A stretch of 64,000 bases of DNA, from the NCBI GenBank assembly GCA_024278755.1, contig JAJRSO010000019.1, positions 1 to 64,000 of the forward strand. Direction: 5' to 3'. Below are positions 42,097-52,266 of the stretch, one piece after another. The translations under genes were made by a program, and so were the position numbers. Every line of letters starts with the position of its first letter. The stretch's first letter is position 1. The stretch comes from Calditrichota bacterium (GTDB taxonomy: Bacteria; Calditrichota; Calditrichia; Calditrichales; Calditrichaceae). The notes beneath the pieces are model-generated. The model was not told where the DNA came from. It searched no databases and worked only from the letters and a program-made list of their open reading frames with translations.

Positions 42097-44911
42097 ATGC
42101 GGTTTTTATCAATCATACTTTTTTCACTGCTTTTCTTAATAACTCCGCTTTTTGCACAATCCCTCGACAATATGCAGGATCCGCCCGGAATTAACTGGAA
42201 AACCATTAATACCGCCCATTATGAATTTATCTTTCCCGAAGAGATTTCGACAGACGCCCAGCGGGCGGCCAATATAGCCGAGCATCTTTACAATCCCGAA
42301 ACAAAAACCATGCCCTACCCCTTTAAACGGTTATCCGTTTTGCTCTCCAACCGAAGCGCAATTGCCAACGGGTTTGTAACTTTGGCGCCCCGGCGTAGCG
42401 AGTGGTTTGCCGTTCCCTTCCGGCTTGGTTCCGACGACGGCGGCTGGTATGAACTGCTGGCGGTACACGAACTGCGTCATGCCGCTCAATTTGATATGCT
42501 TAATTATCATGGTCTGAACCGTCTCTGGAAATTTCTCGGCGGCGAACTCTTCGTTTCCGCCTTTAACAGCATGCTGATTCCCCGCTGGTTTTGGGAAGGC
42601 GACGCCGTGCTGACCGAAACGGTGCTCAGTAACGGAGGGCGGGGGCGCAAAGCGGATTTTACAATGGGCGTCCGCGCTTTACAACTTAGCGGGAGACACT
42701 ATTCCTACTATAAATCCGCTCTCGGGTCCTATAAAAATTTTATTCCCAACCCGTACCCGCTGGGTTATTTAATGGTCGCTTATGCCCGTAAGCGCTACGG
42801 GGCGCAAATCTGGGCGGATATCCTGCGGCGCAGCAGCTGGTGGAGTTTTTTCCCCTTTACGTTTACTCTGGCTTCACATAATATGAGCGGCCGTTTTGCC
42901 GCCGATATGTATGACGATGCGATGAACGATTTTCGCACACATTGGCAAGAGCGGCAAAAAAACCTCCCCATTACCCCCTGCCGGATTTTAAAAACGGAAC
43001 AGAAAAATGAGACGAATTTTCTATTCCCGCAGGCGGGAAAATACGGTGCGTTTTATGCGCTTAAAACAGGAATCGCTTTCGCGCCGGCGCTGGTAAAACT
43101 GGATTCTTTGGGACGAGAAAGTTACTCTGTTCCTATTTTGCCCCTGAATAAAATTTCCATTCGCGGGGGGGGGTGCAGCCTGGGCCTCCTACCGGGCCGA
43201 CCTGCGCTGGGGAAAACAGAGCTTTTCCGATATTTCCGTTTTGGATTTAAAAAACGGCTCCATACAGACCATTTCCCATAAAAAACGTTTTTTCACCCCG
43301 GCGCTTTCCCCGGACGGTAAATATATCGCGGCAATCTCTTTTTCTGCAAAAAGGGAAAGTCGCCTTATTCTTTTAAACCGGCAAGACGGCGCGCTCATTC
43401 GGCAGGCGCCAAATCCGCAAAACCGCATTCTCAAAGCGCCGGCCTGGTCAGCGGACGGAGAAAAAATCGTTTTTACGGCGCAATCCGCCGCGGGGAAATC
43501 ACTGTGCCTTTTTAACCGGCGCAGCGGCAGAGTAAAAACTATTTTACGGGAAACCTGGCTGGGAATCAGCGGGCCCGTTTTTTTTAGAAATTATATTTTA
43601 TTCAGTTCCGGCATGTCCGGAATTGACAATATTTATGCGGTTGACACCTTGAACGCGCAAATCTACCGGGTTACCTCACGACCTTTTGGCGCTTTTAACC
43701 CCTCTGTTGTTCCGGGAACAGACGAATTGCTCTTTAACGACTATTCAGCAGACGGCTATAAAATCGCCCGCATGAAACTTGCGCCGCAAACCTGGCAAAG
43801 CGTGCCGGCAACCGCGGCGCCCGGCCTAAATTATGCGCGGGAGTTAAAAGAGCAGGAACAGGGCGCCAATATTTTGGAACCGGAACAGATTCCTCAAAAA
43901 CAATATGCCGTAAGCGACTATAATACGGCGGCTTGGATAAATGTACACAGCTGGCTGCTCTTTTCCGATCCGCTGAACAGGGGGATTTATTTTATTTCCA
44001 ATAATATTCTCAATACTGTCGGCACCGGCGCGGGAATTTTTTATAACCGCAATGAATCCACTTTGGGCTATAACCTGAACCTGAGTTACGGCGGTTTCTT
44101 CCCCATTATCGATTTTAATGTCCAAAATCTTTTTCGCTCGTTTACGGTTCGCCACGGTACGCAAGGCGCCACTCTTTACTGGAACGAAACTTCCGCCGGG
44201 TTGGGGCTGCGGATGCCGCTTAATTTTTCAGCTGGGAACTATCGGCGCACTTTGATTTTATCCGCTTCGGTGCGAGGCGTTCGTTTTGGCGGAAAGGATT
44301 TGCGCTATTTTAACAATGTATCGGAAGGCAGCCTGTTTGTACCTTTTTACTATTCCCTGCGCTTCGCAAATTTACGCCGGGCGGCTTTGATGGATGTACG
44401 CCGTCAATGGGGACAAACGGCGGAATTTGTTTATGAACACACGCCGTTTAAAAGCGATTTGAACAGCCGCCATCTGTTTAGCCGTTTTTATTTTTATCTG
44501 CCCGGAATTTCCCACCATCAGAGCCTGTTGCTGAATGGCAGTTACGAATGGCAGGATGCGGTAAACTACTATTTTCAGCCGCTGCTGGAATATCCGCGCG
44601 GATATCGTTTCCGCTATTCCGCTTCTTTTTTAAAAAGCGGGTTCGATTATAGCCTTCCCCTGTTTTATCCCGATTGGAGTCTGGGCGGCTGGTTCTATCT
44701 GAAACGCATTAAATTAAATCTGTTTTATGATTACGGTTTAAACCTTGAAAGCGGAAATATGAAACCGGTCCGTTCCATGGGTGCAGAACTTTGGCTGGAC
44801 CACCACTGGTTTTCCCTGCCTTTGGAGCTGGAAGGCGGCGGCCGTTTTTACTACCGGCAGGAAGATCACAAAAGCGGGTACAAACTGCTTATCCGGCTTC
44901 CTCTGCACTGA
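42097..44911 (+). pseudogene. Metallopeptidase/TolB-propeller/outer-membrane protein, frameshifted in G9 run
   Basis: Two overlapping frames make one protein of about 938 residues. It starts with a signal peptide (MRFLSIILFSLLFLITPLFA). A gluzincin-like domain follows with 'VHELRHAAQ' (HExxH) and 'WFWEGDAVLTE' supplying a possible third ligand. Next comes a TolB/PD40 propeller ('PALSPDGKYIAAISF', 'PAWSADGEKIVFTAQ') and a C-terminal region of amphipathic strands ending 'SGYKLLIRLPLH'. The break is in nine G at 43165-43173. Eight G would join 'FSIRGGG' to 'AAWASYRADLRWGKQ' without loss. It may be a sequencing error, a phase-variable tract or a decayed gene; the reading frames on both sides are otherwise clean. 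Confidence 0.75.
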
Positions 44912-45245
44912 TTTTCCGCACCGTATCTTTCATTATTATATTATAGGCAAAGGTTAATCCCACGGCAAAAAGTACGGCTCCCGAACCTAATATTACGTTA
45001 ACATACGGCGGCGCCGTAAGCGCTAAACGAATGACTACGGTTGTCAGCGCAAAACCTGAATTGCGGAACAGGGTGCAGTAACGGTAATTGTAGCGCAATG
45101 AAATAAGAACGATTAAAATATCCACAAAGATTAAAATCGTATAAAACGAAGCAAAGAAATTTTTCTCCGGAAGGCCGGCCGCCATAGCCCATAAATGTTC
45201 CAGGCCGATAACAACAAAAATGGCCAGCAGCACTAGTGACGCCAT
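44889..45245 (-). CDS. Small membrane protein, unknown
   Basis: 118 residues with three to four hydrophobic helices (about 1-20, 30-52, 65-80 and 85-105) and a short polar tail. No family recognised. It overlaps the end of the upstream 177-residue membrane protein gene by 13 nt, so the two are coupled and may form one complex. It also overlaps the convergent TolB/peptidase gene by 23 nt. Confidence 0.6.
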   Translation of the reverse strand: MASLVLLAIFVVIGLEHLWAMAAGLPEKNFFASFYTILIFVDILIVLISLRYNYRYCTLFRNSGFALTTVVIRLALTAPPYVNVILGSGAVLFAVGLTFAYNIIMKDTVRKISAEEAG

Positions 45246-45766
45246 TTTTTTGAAGTGATAAAACGGCTTTTCTCTTCTTCATCTCTGGTAATAGGCTGGT
45301 GCTTTTGCAGATGATAATACAATCCCAATAGGATAAATATCAGCAGGGCGCCGCCGGAATCGGATAAAATATGTTTGATAGGATCGGTAAATGCAATCCA
45401 TTGAATCGGTTCGGGGAAATGGACAAATTCTTTAAAAGAAGAGCGCAACAGTATCAGAGAAAGAATTTCAAATTGTTTCCCCAATGCTTCCGAAATAGAA
45501 TGTGAAAGATTAAACACCAGGGAAATAATCTCCACAATGAGCAGGAGATTAAAAACAAATCCCACCGCGTAAAAATGGTTTATCGGGATCAGTGTGCTTA
45601 AGGCGCCCGGTAACACCCCCTGACGGTTAAGCTCAATTGCCGCCAGCGATCCGAGGAAGATCAGTACCAGCAACCAGCCAACCGTTACGTGGGTCGTTTT
45701 GGAATCCCATATTTTTTCGAGCCGGTCAAAGACACGGTCAATCTCTTTTGCCGCTTTTTTTCTCAT
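45233..45766 (-). CDS. Membrane protein with three spans, unknown
   Basis: 177 residues. An N-terminal amphipathic cytoplasmic segment ('KEIDRVFDRLEKIWDSKTTHV') precedes membrane helices at about 28-45, 62-85 and 137-152; an intermediate region 'LGKQFEILSLILLRSSFKEFVHFPEPI' lies between. Not assigned to a family. It is the first of two overlapping membrane-protein genes; no nearby gene reveals its role. Confidence 0.6.
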   Translation of the reverse strand: MRKKAAKEIDRVFDRLEKIWDSKTTHVTVGWLLVLIFLGSLAAIELNRQGVLPGALSTLIPINHFYAVGFVFNLLLIVEIISLVFNLSHSISEALGKQFEILSLILLRSSFKEFVHFPEPIQWIAFTDPIKHILSDSGGALLIFILLGLYYHLQKHQPITRDEEEKSRFITSKKWRH

Positions 45767-46332
45767 GTTTTTTCCTGACTTTTTACACCATCAATAAAAA
45801 AGAAACTCTTCTTAAAACGATCCGTATAACAGGGAAACTTGTTTTTTTAAATACAATCACATTCGTTCTAAATAGATTAAAAAATACTGTGGATCCGATT
45901 ATAACACATTCCTTCCAACCCTTTTTTAGGTGGTTACTAAAAGATTTTTTGTCTGTGAAAGAACACAATTTGACGCGAATACATTTAAACAAACGAAACA
46001 TAAACACTAAAGGGATTTAATCAGTGAAAATCCGTGTTCATTCGCGGATAAAAATTTTTCAGGATATTGTAAAATAATGAACTAAACGCTGAGAACGCAA
46101 TAAGTGCAAAGGAAAAAACACGAAAACAAAACCCGTTAAAATATGAGCCCTGTTTTTAGTTTTTCCTGGTGAAACATTGCCTGCTTTACGGTTCTCTTAA
46201 AAACAGCAACCGCCTGTTTTTCTGAAAAACAATATCACAAATCTGTAGTTTTCTTGCAAGATTAATTTAATTGATATAACTTATTTAATTCGATTAATTA
46301 TTTTTTAAACCATATCCATAACAGGAGTTTTT
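45767..46332. other. Gene-free spacer, 566 bp
   Basis: No supported gene. The only long frame (minus strand, 45783-46007) lacks a ribosome-binding site and is Phe/Lys-biased like random A/T-rich sequence. At 46021-46050 there is a fragment of the 'AATCCGTGTTCATTCGCGG' repeat type. The last 60 nt are very A/T-rich and probably hold the promoter of the M16 protease, but no convincing -35/-10 pair could be fixed. Confidence 0.45.
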
Positions 46333-49158
46333 ATGACTTTTAAAACCACCTTTTTGTTTCTTTTGCCTTTTATTATTTTATTCTCTTGCGCCGGCAATAA
46401 ACCACAACCGGTAAAAGCCGCCTTAGACCTGACCACCCTACCCATGCCGGTTGATTCTTTGGTGCACAAAGGAACTTTGGCAAACGGACTTACCTACTAT
46501 CTGCGCCACAACGCCAAGCCGGCCAAGCGGGTTGAATTACGTCTCGTAGTAAATGCCGGTTCCATTTTGGAAACCGATTTACAGCAGGGGCTGGCCCATG
46601 TTTGCGAGCATATGGCCTTTAACGGTAGTAAACATTTTCATAAACAGGCCTTGGTAAATTATCTGGAATCCATCGGGATGCGCTTTGGCGCCGACTTAAA
46701 CGCCTACACCAGTTTCGACGAAACCGTTTACAAACTTCAAATCCCCACCGACGATGAAGAGATCTTAAGAAAAGGATTTTTGGTTTTGCAGGACTGGGCC
46801 CAGCATGTAACCTACGATGATGAGGAAATTGATAAGGAACGCGGCGTTGTAATCGAAGAATGGCGGCTGGGACGCGGCGCGCAGATGCGCATGCTGGACA
46901 AACAGCTCCCCATTATGTTCAAGGGATCGAAATATGCCCATCGTCTGCCCATCGGACAAAAGGCCGTGCTCGATACTTTTAAGCACGAAACATTGCGCAG
47001 TTTTTATAAGACCTGGTATCATCCCGCTTTAATGGCGGTGGTGGTTACCGGTGACCTGGCTATCGACAAAATGGAAGCGCTGGTGCATGATAATTTTGAC
47101 GCCTTAACCAATCCGCAGCCTCTGCCCGAACGCAAAACCTTTGGCGTTCCCGATCATAAAGAAACCCTGTTTGCCATTGCTTCCGACCCCGAAGCGCAGT
47201 ATTCATCCGTCAGCATAAACAACGGTTATCCTGCCGAAGATGAATCGACAATAAAAGCCTACCGTGAAGGCATTGTGGAACGTCTGTTTACCGGCATGTT
47301 CAACAAACGCATGCAGGAATTGGGACAATCCGACGATCCGCCCTTCTTATATGGCTACGGATACAAAGGCGGTTTTATCCGTCCCTTTAAAAGCTATTCC
47401 CTCACCGCGGTTGTAAAGAACGGCGGTATTTCCCGAGGGCTGGAAACCTTAATGACCGAAGCCCGGCGTATTGAGCGATTCGGTTTTACAGAATCCGAGT
47501 TTATACGTGAAAAAAGGAGCGCCATGCGTTCCATTAGAAAATCTTTTCTGGAGCGGGATAAACAGGAATCGGGTCGTTATGCCGATGAATATATCCGCAA
47601 CTTTCTAACTAAAGAGCCCATCCCCGGTATTGCCTTTGAGTATGAAATGTATCTAAAGTTTCTACCCCAAATTACCTTAAAAGAGGTAGACGCTCTGGCC
47701 GATAAATGGGTTAAAGCGCATAACCGGGTCGTCGTCGTTTCGGTACCCGAAAAAGAAGGTTTGGCGGTTCCCACCGAAAGCGAACTTAAACAAGCTCTGG
47801 CCAACGCGCAGAAGGCTGAAATAAGTGCCTATAAAGACAACGCTCTCAACCAGCCCTTACTTTCGCAAAAGCCGAAACCCGGGAAAGTGGTAAAAGAAAA
47901 CCATATTACAGATCTCAACCTCACCGAATGGACACTTTCCAACGGAGTAAAAGTGGTGCTAAAACCCACTGATTTTAAGAACGATGAAATCATTATGAGT
48001 TCTTACAGTCCGGGTGGTTCGTCACAGGCGGCCACCAAAGACTTAACGGCGGCGCAAATGGCGGCCGGCATTGCGGCTCAAAGCGGCTTCGGTCCGTTTG
48101 ACCAGATGCAATTGCAAAAACAACTGGCCGGAAAAATGGTGCGCGTTAATATGGGCATCGGCGAATTAACCGAAAGTTTTTATGGCTCTACGACGCCTCA
48201 GGATCTGGAAACGATGCTGCAATTGCTGTATTTAGAATTTACAGCCCCGCGGGAAGACAGTACCGCCTACCGGGCTTTAATGGGACAGATGAGCGCTTTC
48301 CTGCAAAATAAAGGCGCCAGCCCCGAATCTATTTATCAGGACTCCGTAACGGTTACTTTTACCGGGCACCATCCCCGCTACAAACCGTTTACAATGGAAT
48401 CATTAAAAGAGATGGATCTGCGCAAATCCCTTGCTTTTTATAAAGATCGTTTTGCGGACGCCGCTGATTTTACCTTTTTCTTTGCGGGTAATTTTGATTT
48501 AAAAACCATCCGCCCGCTTATTGAAACGTATCTTGGCGGGCTGCCTTCTTCCGGGCGCAAAGAAACCTGGAAAGATGTAACCTTTGATTATCCCGCAAAC
48601 AAGGTTGAAAATATTTTTCATAAAGGGATGGAACCAAAAAGTCAGAATACGATTATTTTCTCCGGCGATATTCCCTGGAGCGAAGATAATGTTGTTTTGC
48701 TGAATGCTTTAACCGGCGTGCTTAGCATTAAGCTACGCGAACGCCTGCGCGAAGATAAAAGCGGTACATACGGAATTGGAGTGCGGGCAAATGTCAGCCA
48801 TTACCCGAGGCAGCGCTATAAAATTACCATCTCTTTTGGATGTGACCCTAAGCGAGTAGATGAGCTGACAGCCGAAATGTTCAGCCAGATAGACAGCCTG
48901 CAACAATTCGGCCTGGATAATTCCTACCTGGATAAGGTAAAAAATATCAGCCAGCGTGAATTTGAAAAAAATGTGAAACGGAATAATTTTTGGCTTTCTA
49001 AAATGAAATACGTTTATTTTAATCAAATTGATCCGGAAAATATCCTCAAACGCAATGAACGGATACACAAGCTGACTATGAAAGAGATTCAGGAAGCGGC
49101 CAGAAAATATTTTAATAAAGATAAATTTGTCCGCGTGGTTGTTCTGCCGGAAGAATAA
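46333..49158 (+). CDS. M16-family zinc protease, lipoprotein (PqqL-like)
   Basis: 941 residues. A lipoprotein signal ends 'IILFSC' (lipid on Cys19). The first M16 domain carries the inverted zinc motif 'HVCEH' (89-93) and downstream 'VVIEEWRLGRG' with the third ligand. Two inactive halves follow, with 'LTEWTLSNGVKVVLKPTDFKNDEI' opening the second unit and 'LRERLREDKSGTYGIGV' near its end. This two-unit, double-length layout is that of PqqL-type periplasmic proteases. AGGAG precedes the ATG and a terminator follows. It degrades peptides in the periplasm. Confidence 0.93.
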   Translation: MTFKTTFLFLLPFIILFSCAGNKPQPVKAALDLTTLPMPVDSLVHKGTLANGLTYYLRHNAKPAKRVELRLVVNAGSILETDLQQGLAHVCEHMAFNGSKHFHKQALVNYLESIGMRFGADLNAYTSFDETVYKLQIPTDDEEILRKGFLVLQDWAQHVTYDDEEIDKERGVVIEEWRLGRGAQMRMLDKQLPIMFKGSKYAHRLPIGQKAVLDTFKHETLRSFYKTWYHPALMAVVVTGDLAIDKMEALVHDNFDALTNPQPLPERKTFGVPDHKETLFAIASDPEAQYSSVSINNGYPAEDESTIKAYREGIVERLFTGMFNKRMQELGQSDDPPFLYGYGYKGGFIRPFKSYSLTAVVKNGGISRGLETLMTEARRIERFGFTESEFIREKRSAMRSIRKSFLERDKQESGRYADEYIRNFLTKEPIPGIAFEYEMYLKFLPQITLKEVDALADKWVKAHNRVVVVSVPEKEGLAVPTESELKQALANAQKAEISAYKDNALNQPLLSQKPKPGKVVKENHITDLNLTEWTLSNGVKVVLKPTDFKNDEIIMSSYSPGGSSQAATKDLTAAQMAAGIAAQSGFGPFDQMQLQKQLAGKMVRVNMGIGELTESFYGSTTPQDLETMLQLLYLEFTAPREDSTAYRALMGQMSAFLQNKGASPESIYQDSVTVTFTGHHPRYKPFTMESLKEMDLRKSLAFYKDRFADAADFTFFFAGNFDLKTIRPLIETYLGGLPSSGRKETWKDVTFDYPANKVENIFHKGMEPKSQNTIIFSGDIPWSEDNVVLLNALTGVLSIKLRERLREDKSGTYGIGVRANVSHYPRQRYKITISFGCDPKRVDELTAEMFSQIDSLQQFGLDNSYLDKVKNISQREFEKNVKRNNFWLSKMKYVYFNQIDPENILKRNERIHKLTMKEIQEAARKYFNKDKFVRVVVLPEE

Positions 49159-49189
49159 GCTATCTGTATTTTAATTTAATACAACGTAT

Positions 49190-49224
49190 CCCCTCTCTTA
49201 AAAAAAGGGAGGGGTGTTTTTTTT
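49190..49224 (+). terminator. Terminator after M16 protease
   Basis: CCCCTCTC (49190-49197) and GGGAGGGG (49208-49215) form a G/C-rich stem around an A-rich loop, followed directly by a run of T (49216-49224). It lies about 30 nt after the stop codon. Confidence 0.85.
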
Positions 49225-49387
49225 AAGGGTGCGCAGAAAATATTTATTAAAAAAGGGATTATCGATTCATCGCTTTTATAACTTTCGTTAATATTGAGTC
49301 GAAAAATCCCATCTTGGTGATGAAATCGGGTTATAGAATTGACTCGGAGCGCTCTTCTCAAACTCGGGTTTTAATCCAATTAAGGAC

Positions 49388-50101
49388 ATGATGGAGTTTC
49401 ATCAAACACTTATTCCGGGAAGATTAATCAAACGCTACAAACGTTTTCTGGCCGATGTGGAACTAAAAGACGGAACGGTTGTGACCGCCCACTGCCCCAA
49501 TTCCGGCAGTATGAAAACCTGCAACGAACCCGGCTGGCAGGTGTTGCTAAGCGAAAGCAATAACCCCAAACGAAAATTAAAATACACCTGGGAGCTGGCG
49601 CACAACAGCGTTTGCTGGATTGGCGTCAATACACATTTGGCCAATAAACTGGCTGTAGAAGCCATTCAAAAAGGTTGGATTCCGGAACTGGGCGGTTACG
49701 ACAAATTGGAGACCGAACGTAAATACGGACAAAATAGCCGCATCGATATTTTGCTTTCTTCCGCCGGGGGAAAATGTTATGTGGAAGTAAAAAATGTAAC
49801 CCTCGTGGAAGAAGACGGCTTTTATAAATTCCCCGATTCGGTAACCACACGCGGATTAAAACATTTATATGAACTTCGGGATATGGTCGAACAGGGCCAC
49901 CGGGCGGTTATGCTGTTTGCCATTCAGCGTTCCGACGGCGCTCTGTTTAAACCGGCCGAAGCGATTGACCCGAAATATTCCGCGGCCTTAAAAGAGGTGC
50001 ATACACAGGGTGTGGAAATATTAACATACCGGGCGGAAATAAGCCCGGAATCAATTGAACTAAAAATAAAAACAAATTATTCTTTAACCGGTAAAAAATA
50101 A
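49388..50101 (+). CDS. sfsA: SfsA family DNA-binding/sugar fermentation stimulation protein
   Basis: 237 residues. 'LIPGRLIKRYKRFLADVELKDGTVVTAHCPNSGSM' and 'ELAHNSVCWIGVNTHLANKLA' are signatures. 'SRIDILLSSAGGKCYVEVKNVTL' contains the D-(x)-E-x-K nuclease-like site of the family, which is now thought to be nuclease-related. Two ATG codons stand side by side at 49388 and 49391; AAGGA just before them favours the second, but the difference is a single Met. It stands alone. Confidence 0.95.
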   Translation: MMEFHQTLIPGRLIKRYKRFLADVELKDGTVVTAHCPNSGSMKTCNEPGWQVLLSESNNPKRKLKYTWELAHNSVCWIGVNTHLANKLAVEAIQKGWIPELGGYDKLETERKYGQNSRIDILLSSAGGKCYVEVKNVTLVEEDGFYKFPDSVTTRGLKHLYELRDMVEQGHRAVMLFAIQRSDGALFKPAEAIDPKYSAALKEVHTQGVEILTYRAEISPESIELKIKTNYSLTGKK

Positions 50102-50419
50102 TTATAGCGCTGTGCCGATCCAAGTGGGTAAGAAAAATACAAAAAAGACGAGCGATTCTATTTGTCCTAGTATTGTTTTAGCAGGTAAAGTTTTGCATAC
50201 ATCGCGGTTTAAAAATAAATTTTAGCCACGAAAGTACGTCAATGAACCCTAAACAAAAGAAACAATAAAATTTAATCCGTGAATATCCGCGGTTTTTTTA
50301 AGTAAATTACGCACATCAAACGACATAGTGCTATAATAAAAACACTATCGTTTTTTTCGTCCTGTCCGCCTCTGGTGTGATAGTAATCCTTAGTTTAAAC
50401 GTTAAATAAAAAGTACCTT
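50102..50419. repeat. Gene-free spacer with dispersed repeat (50350-50391)
   Basis: Contains the inverted partner of the repeat at 31271-31311 (TTTTTTTCGTCCTGTCCGCC and TCTGGTGTGATAGTAATCC) and, upstream, fragments such as AATCCGTGAATATCCGCGG (50274-50292). No gene, hairpin terminator or promoter could be supported. Confidence 0.5.
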
Positions 50420-51205
50420 ATGACCGAACGAATATTTTTAAGTGAAACTTTTCAGAAAATTCGCGAGAACCTGCATTTTGTTCTGGTGGAACCCCAATCC
50501 CCCGGCAACATCGGCTCCGCTGCCCGGGCGCTTAAGACCAGTGGACTTGATAAATTAATTTTGGTTAATCCCTGCGAAATCGATCAGCCGGAAGTACGCA
50601 TGCTGGCCCACCGCTCCCTCGATATTGTGGAAAACGCCCGAATTGTTTCCACGTTCGAAGAAGCGGTTTCGGATAAAAAGCTGGTTATCGGAACCACCAT
50701 GCGCAGCCGTCATTTTAAGTTCCCACTATTCACGCCCGAAGAAATTTGCGAAAAAATTCTGGCCGCCGCCGAGCAACCCATGGCCATTGTCTTTGGCACC
50801 GAAAAAAACGGATTAAGCAACGAACAGCTCCTGCAGTGCCATGTACATTCCAGCATTCCCACCGCCACTCAAAACCCTTCTTTAAACCTGTCTCAGGCCG
50901 TTATGGTGTACGCCTTTACCTTTTTTCAGAAACTAAATACCCATTCCGCCGTGTATACGTACGAACCGGCCAGCCAGCAGGAGCTGGAGAAATTTTACGA
51001 GCATTTGGGTTCTGCTTTGGATATGATTCATTTTATCCCCCGGGATGGTATCGAAAACTTTATCACCCGCTTTCGGCGCCTTATCGGCCGTTCCATGCCG
51101 GAACACCGCGACGTCAACTTACTTCATAAACTCATACAGATATTTGAAACCCGCATTCAGGATCTGGAAAAAGATTCTTCCCTCCCGCCCCGTGATATCT
51201 ATTGA
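50420..51205 (+). CDS. TrmJ/SpoU-type RNA 2'-O-methyltransferase
   Basis: 261 residues of the SPOUT family. The three signature motifs are present: 'VLVEPQSPGNIGSAARALKTSG', 'PMAIVFGTEKNGLSNEQL' and 'SIPTATQNPSLNLSQAVMVYAF', forming the trefoil-knot SAM site. This combination is that of TrmJ (2'-O-methylation at tRNA position 32), with an extra C-terminal helical stretch. The ribosome-binding site before the ATG is weak. It is a single gene with no obvious partner. Confidence 0.9.
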   Translation: MTERIFLSETFQKIRENLHFVLVEPQSPGNIGSAARALKTSGLDKLILVNPCEIDQPEVRMLAHRSLDIVENARIVSTFEEAVSDKKLVIGTTMRSRHFKFPLFTPEEICEKILAAAEQPMAIVFGTEKNGLSNEQLLQCHVHSSIPTATQNPSLNLSQAVMVYAFTFFQKLNTHSAVYTYEPASQQELEKFYEHLGSALDMIHFIPRDGIENFITRFRRLIGRSMPEHRDVNLLHKLIQIFETRIQDLEKDSSLPPRDIY

Positions 51206-51410
51206 TTTTTGGTGTTGGCGATACTTTTCTTTTTAATTTATTCTTTTCAGATGGATCGCTGCCCTGTCGCTTTTTATAAAGAGCATACAACAAGGTCATA
51301 AAAGAAACTTTTTTTACTCTGCCGCATTAAATTCAATCGCTGCCGGCTTGCCAATTGCAATAAATCCGCTGAAATCGTAACTTGCACTTTTTATTTAATC
51401 AGAGGAAAAA

Positions 51411-52265
51411 ATGGATAAAAGACAACGCATACTCTTTACCGCCTTTATCCTATCCCTATTGATTCATGCGGGATTTCTCTGGCTTATGGATTATCAGGGC
51501 TGGCTGACCTACGACACAAAAAACATCAAAAAAGCGCAGCCCGAAGAGGTTACCATTGTCTTTCCCGAAAATAAACCGCGTCCCCAACAACCACGGGAAG
51601 TGGTTCAAAATATGAATGAAAATGAAAACGTCCCCACGGACGCTTCCCTGCTTTCGGAGAAGAATTCCCAGGCACGTAACCCTGTTAAATCCGATAAGAT
51701 AAGCACCAGCCCGCTTAGTAGAGGGAATTCTCCGTTTAGCAATCTTTCCGGCGCGCAAAGCAAAAAAAAGAACTCTTTTTTTAAGAAAAAAACCTTTAGT
51801 AAAAATGCCTTGCGCGGACGTACGGCAAAAACACCTAGCGAGCGTTACCGCGAAGAACAAAAACAGAGCGCGTCCGCCTCTGCAGGCAGTAATCAAATGA
51901 TGAACCAAAGAAATTTTTCGGTGGAAGAAGTCGGCGCGCTTTCGCTCAGCACCTATAAATGGCAGTGGGCGCCCTATATAAATGCAATGAAGAATAAACT
52001 CACCCGGGTCTGGTTTCCCCCGGCCGCCTATTACCAGTTAGGGCTCATTCACGGCCAGACGGTTCTTCGCTATACCATCAGCAAAGAAGGCAAGATTCTG
52101 GATCTGACTGTTTTAGACCATTCCGGGCATGAATCACTGAAAACCTCGAGTGTTAAAGCCATTGAATCGCTTTTTCCCTTTTTACCTCTTCCGGAAGATT
52201 TTCCGGATGAGACTTTAACGATTACCGCAAAATTGTTTTATCCGGATTTAAGAAATAGGAGATAA
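51411..52265 (+). CDS. TonB-like energy transducer
   Basis: 284 residues. One N-terminal membrane span ('ILFTAFILSLLIHAGFLWLM'), a periplasmic region rich in Lys, Pro and Ser (about 40-165), then a C-terminal TonB domain of about 90 residues ('WQWAPYINAMKNKLTRVWFPPAAYYQL', 'TVLRYTISKEGKILDLTVLDHSGHESLKTSSVKAI'). TonB couples the proton motive force to outer-membrane transport. AGAGGAAAA precedes the ATG. It opens a run of eight closely spaced genes together with exbB and exbD. Confidence 0.88.
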   Translation: MDKRQRILFTAFILSLLIHAGFLWLMDYQGWLTYDTKNIKKAQPEEVTIVFPENKPRPQQPREVVQNMNENENVPTDASLLSEKNSQARNPVKSDKISTSPLSRGNSPFSNLSGAQSKKKNSFFKKKTFSKNALRGRTAKTPSERYREEQKQSASASAGSNQMMNQRNFSVEEVGALSLSTYKWQWAPYINAMKNKLTRVWFPPAAYYQLGLIHGQTVLRYTISKEGKILDLTVLDHSGHESLKTSSVKAIESLFPFLPLPEDFPDETLTITAKLFYPDLRNRR

Positions 52266-52266
52266 G

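Noticed and set aside
45783-46007. 74-codon minus-strand ORF
   Set aside because: A/T-driven composition, no ribosome-binding site and no recognisable motif; treated as a chance frame in a gene-free gap.
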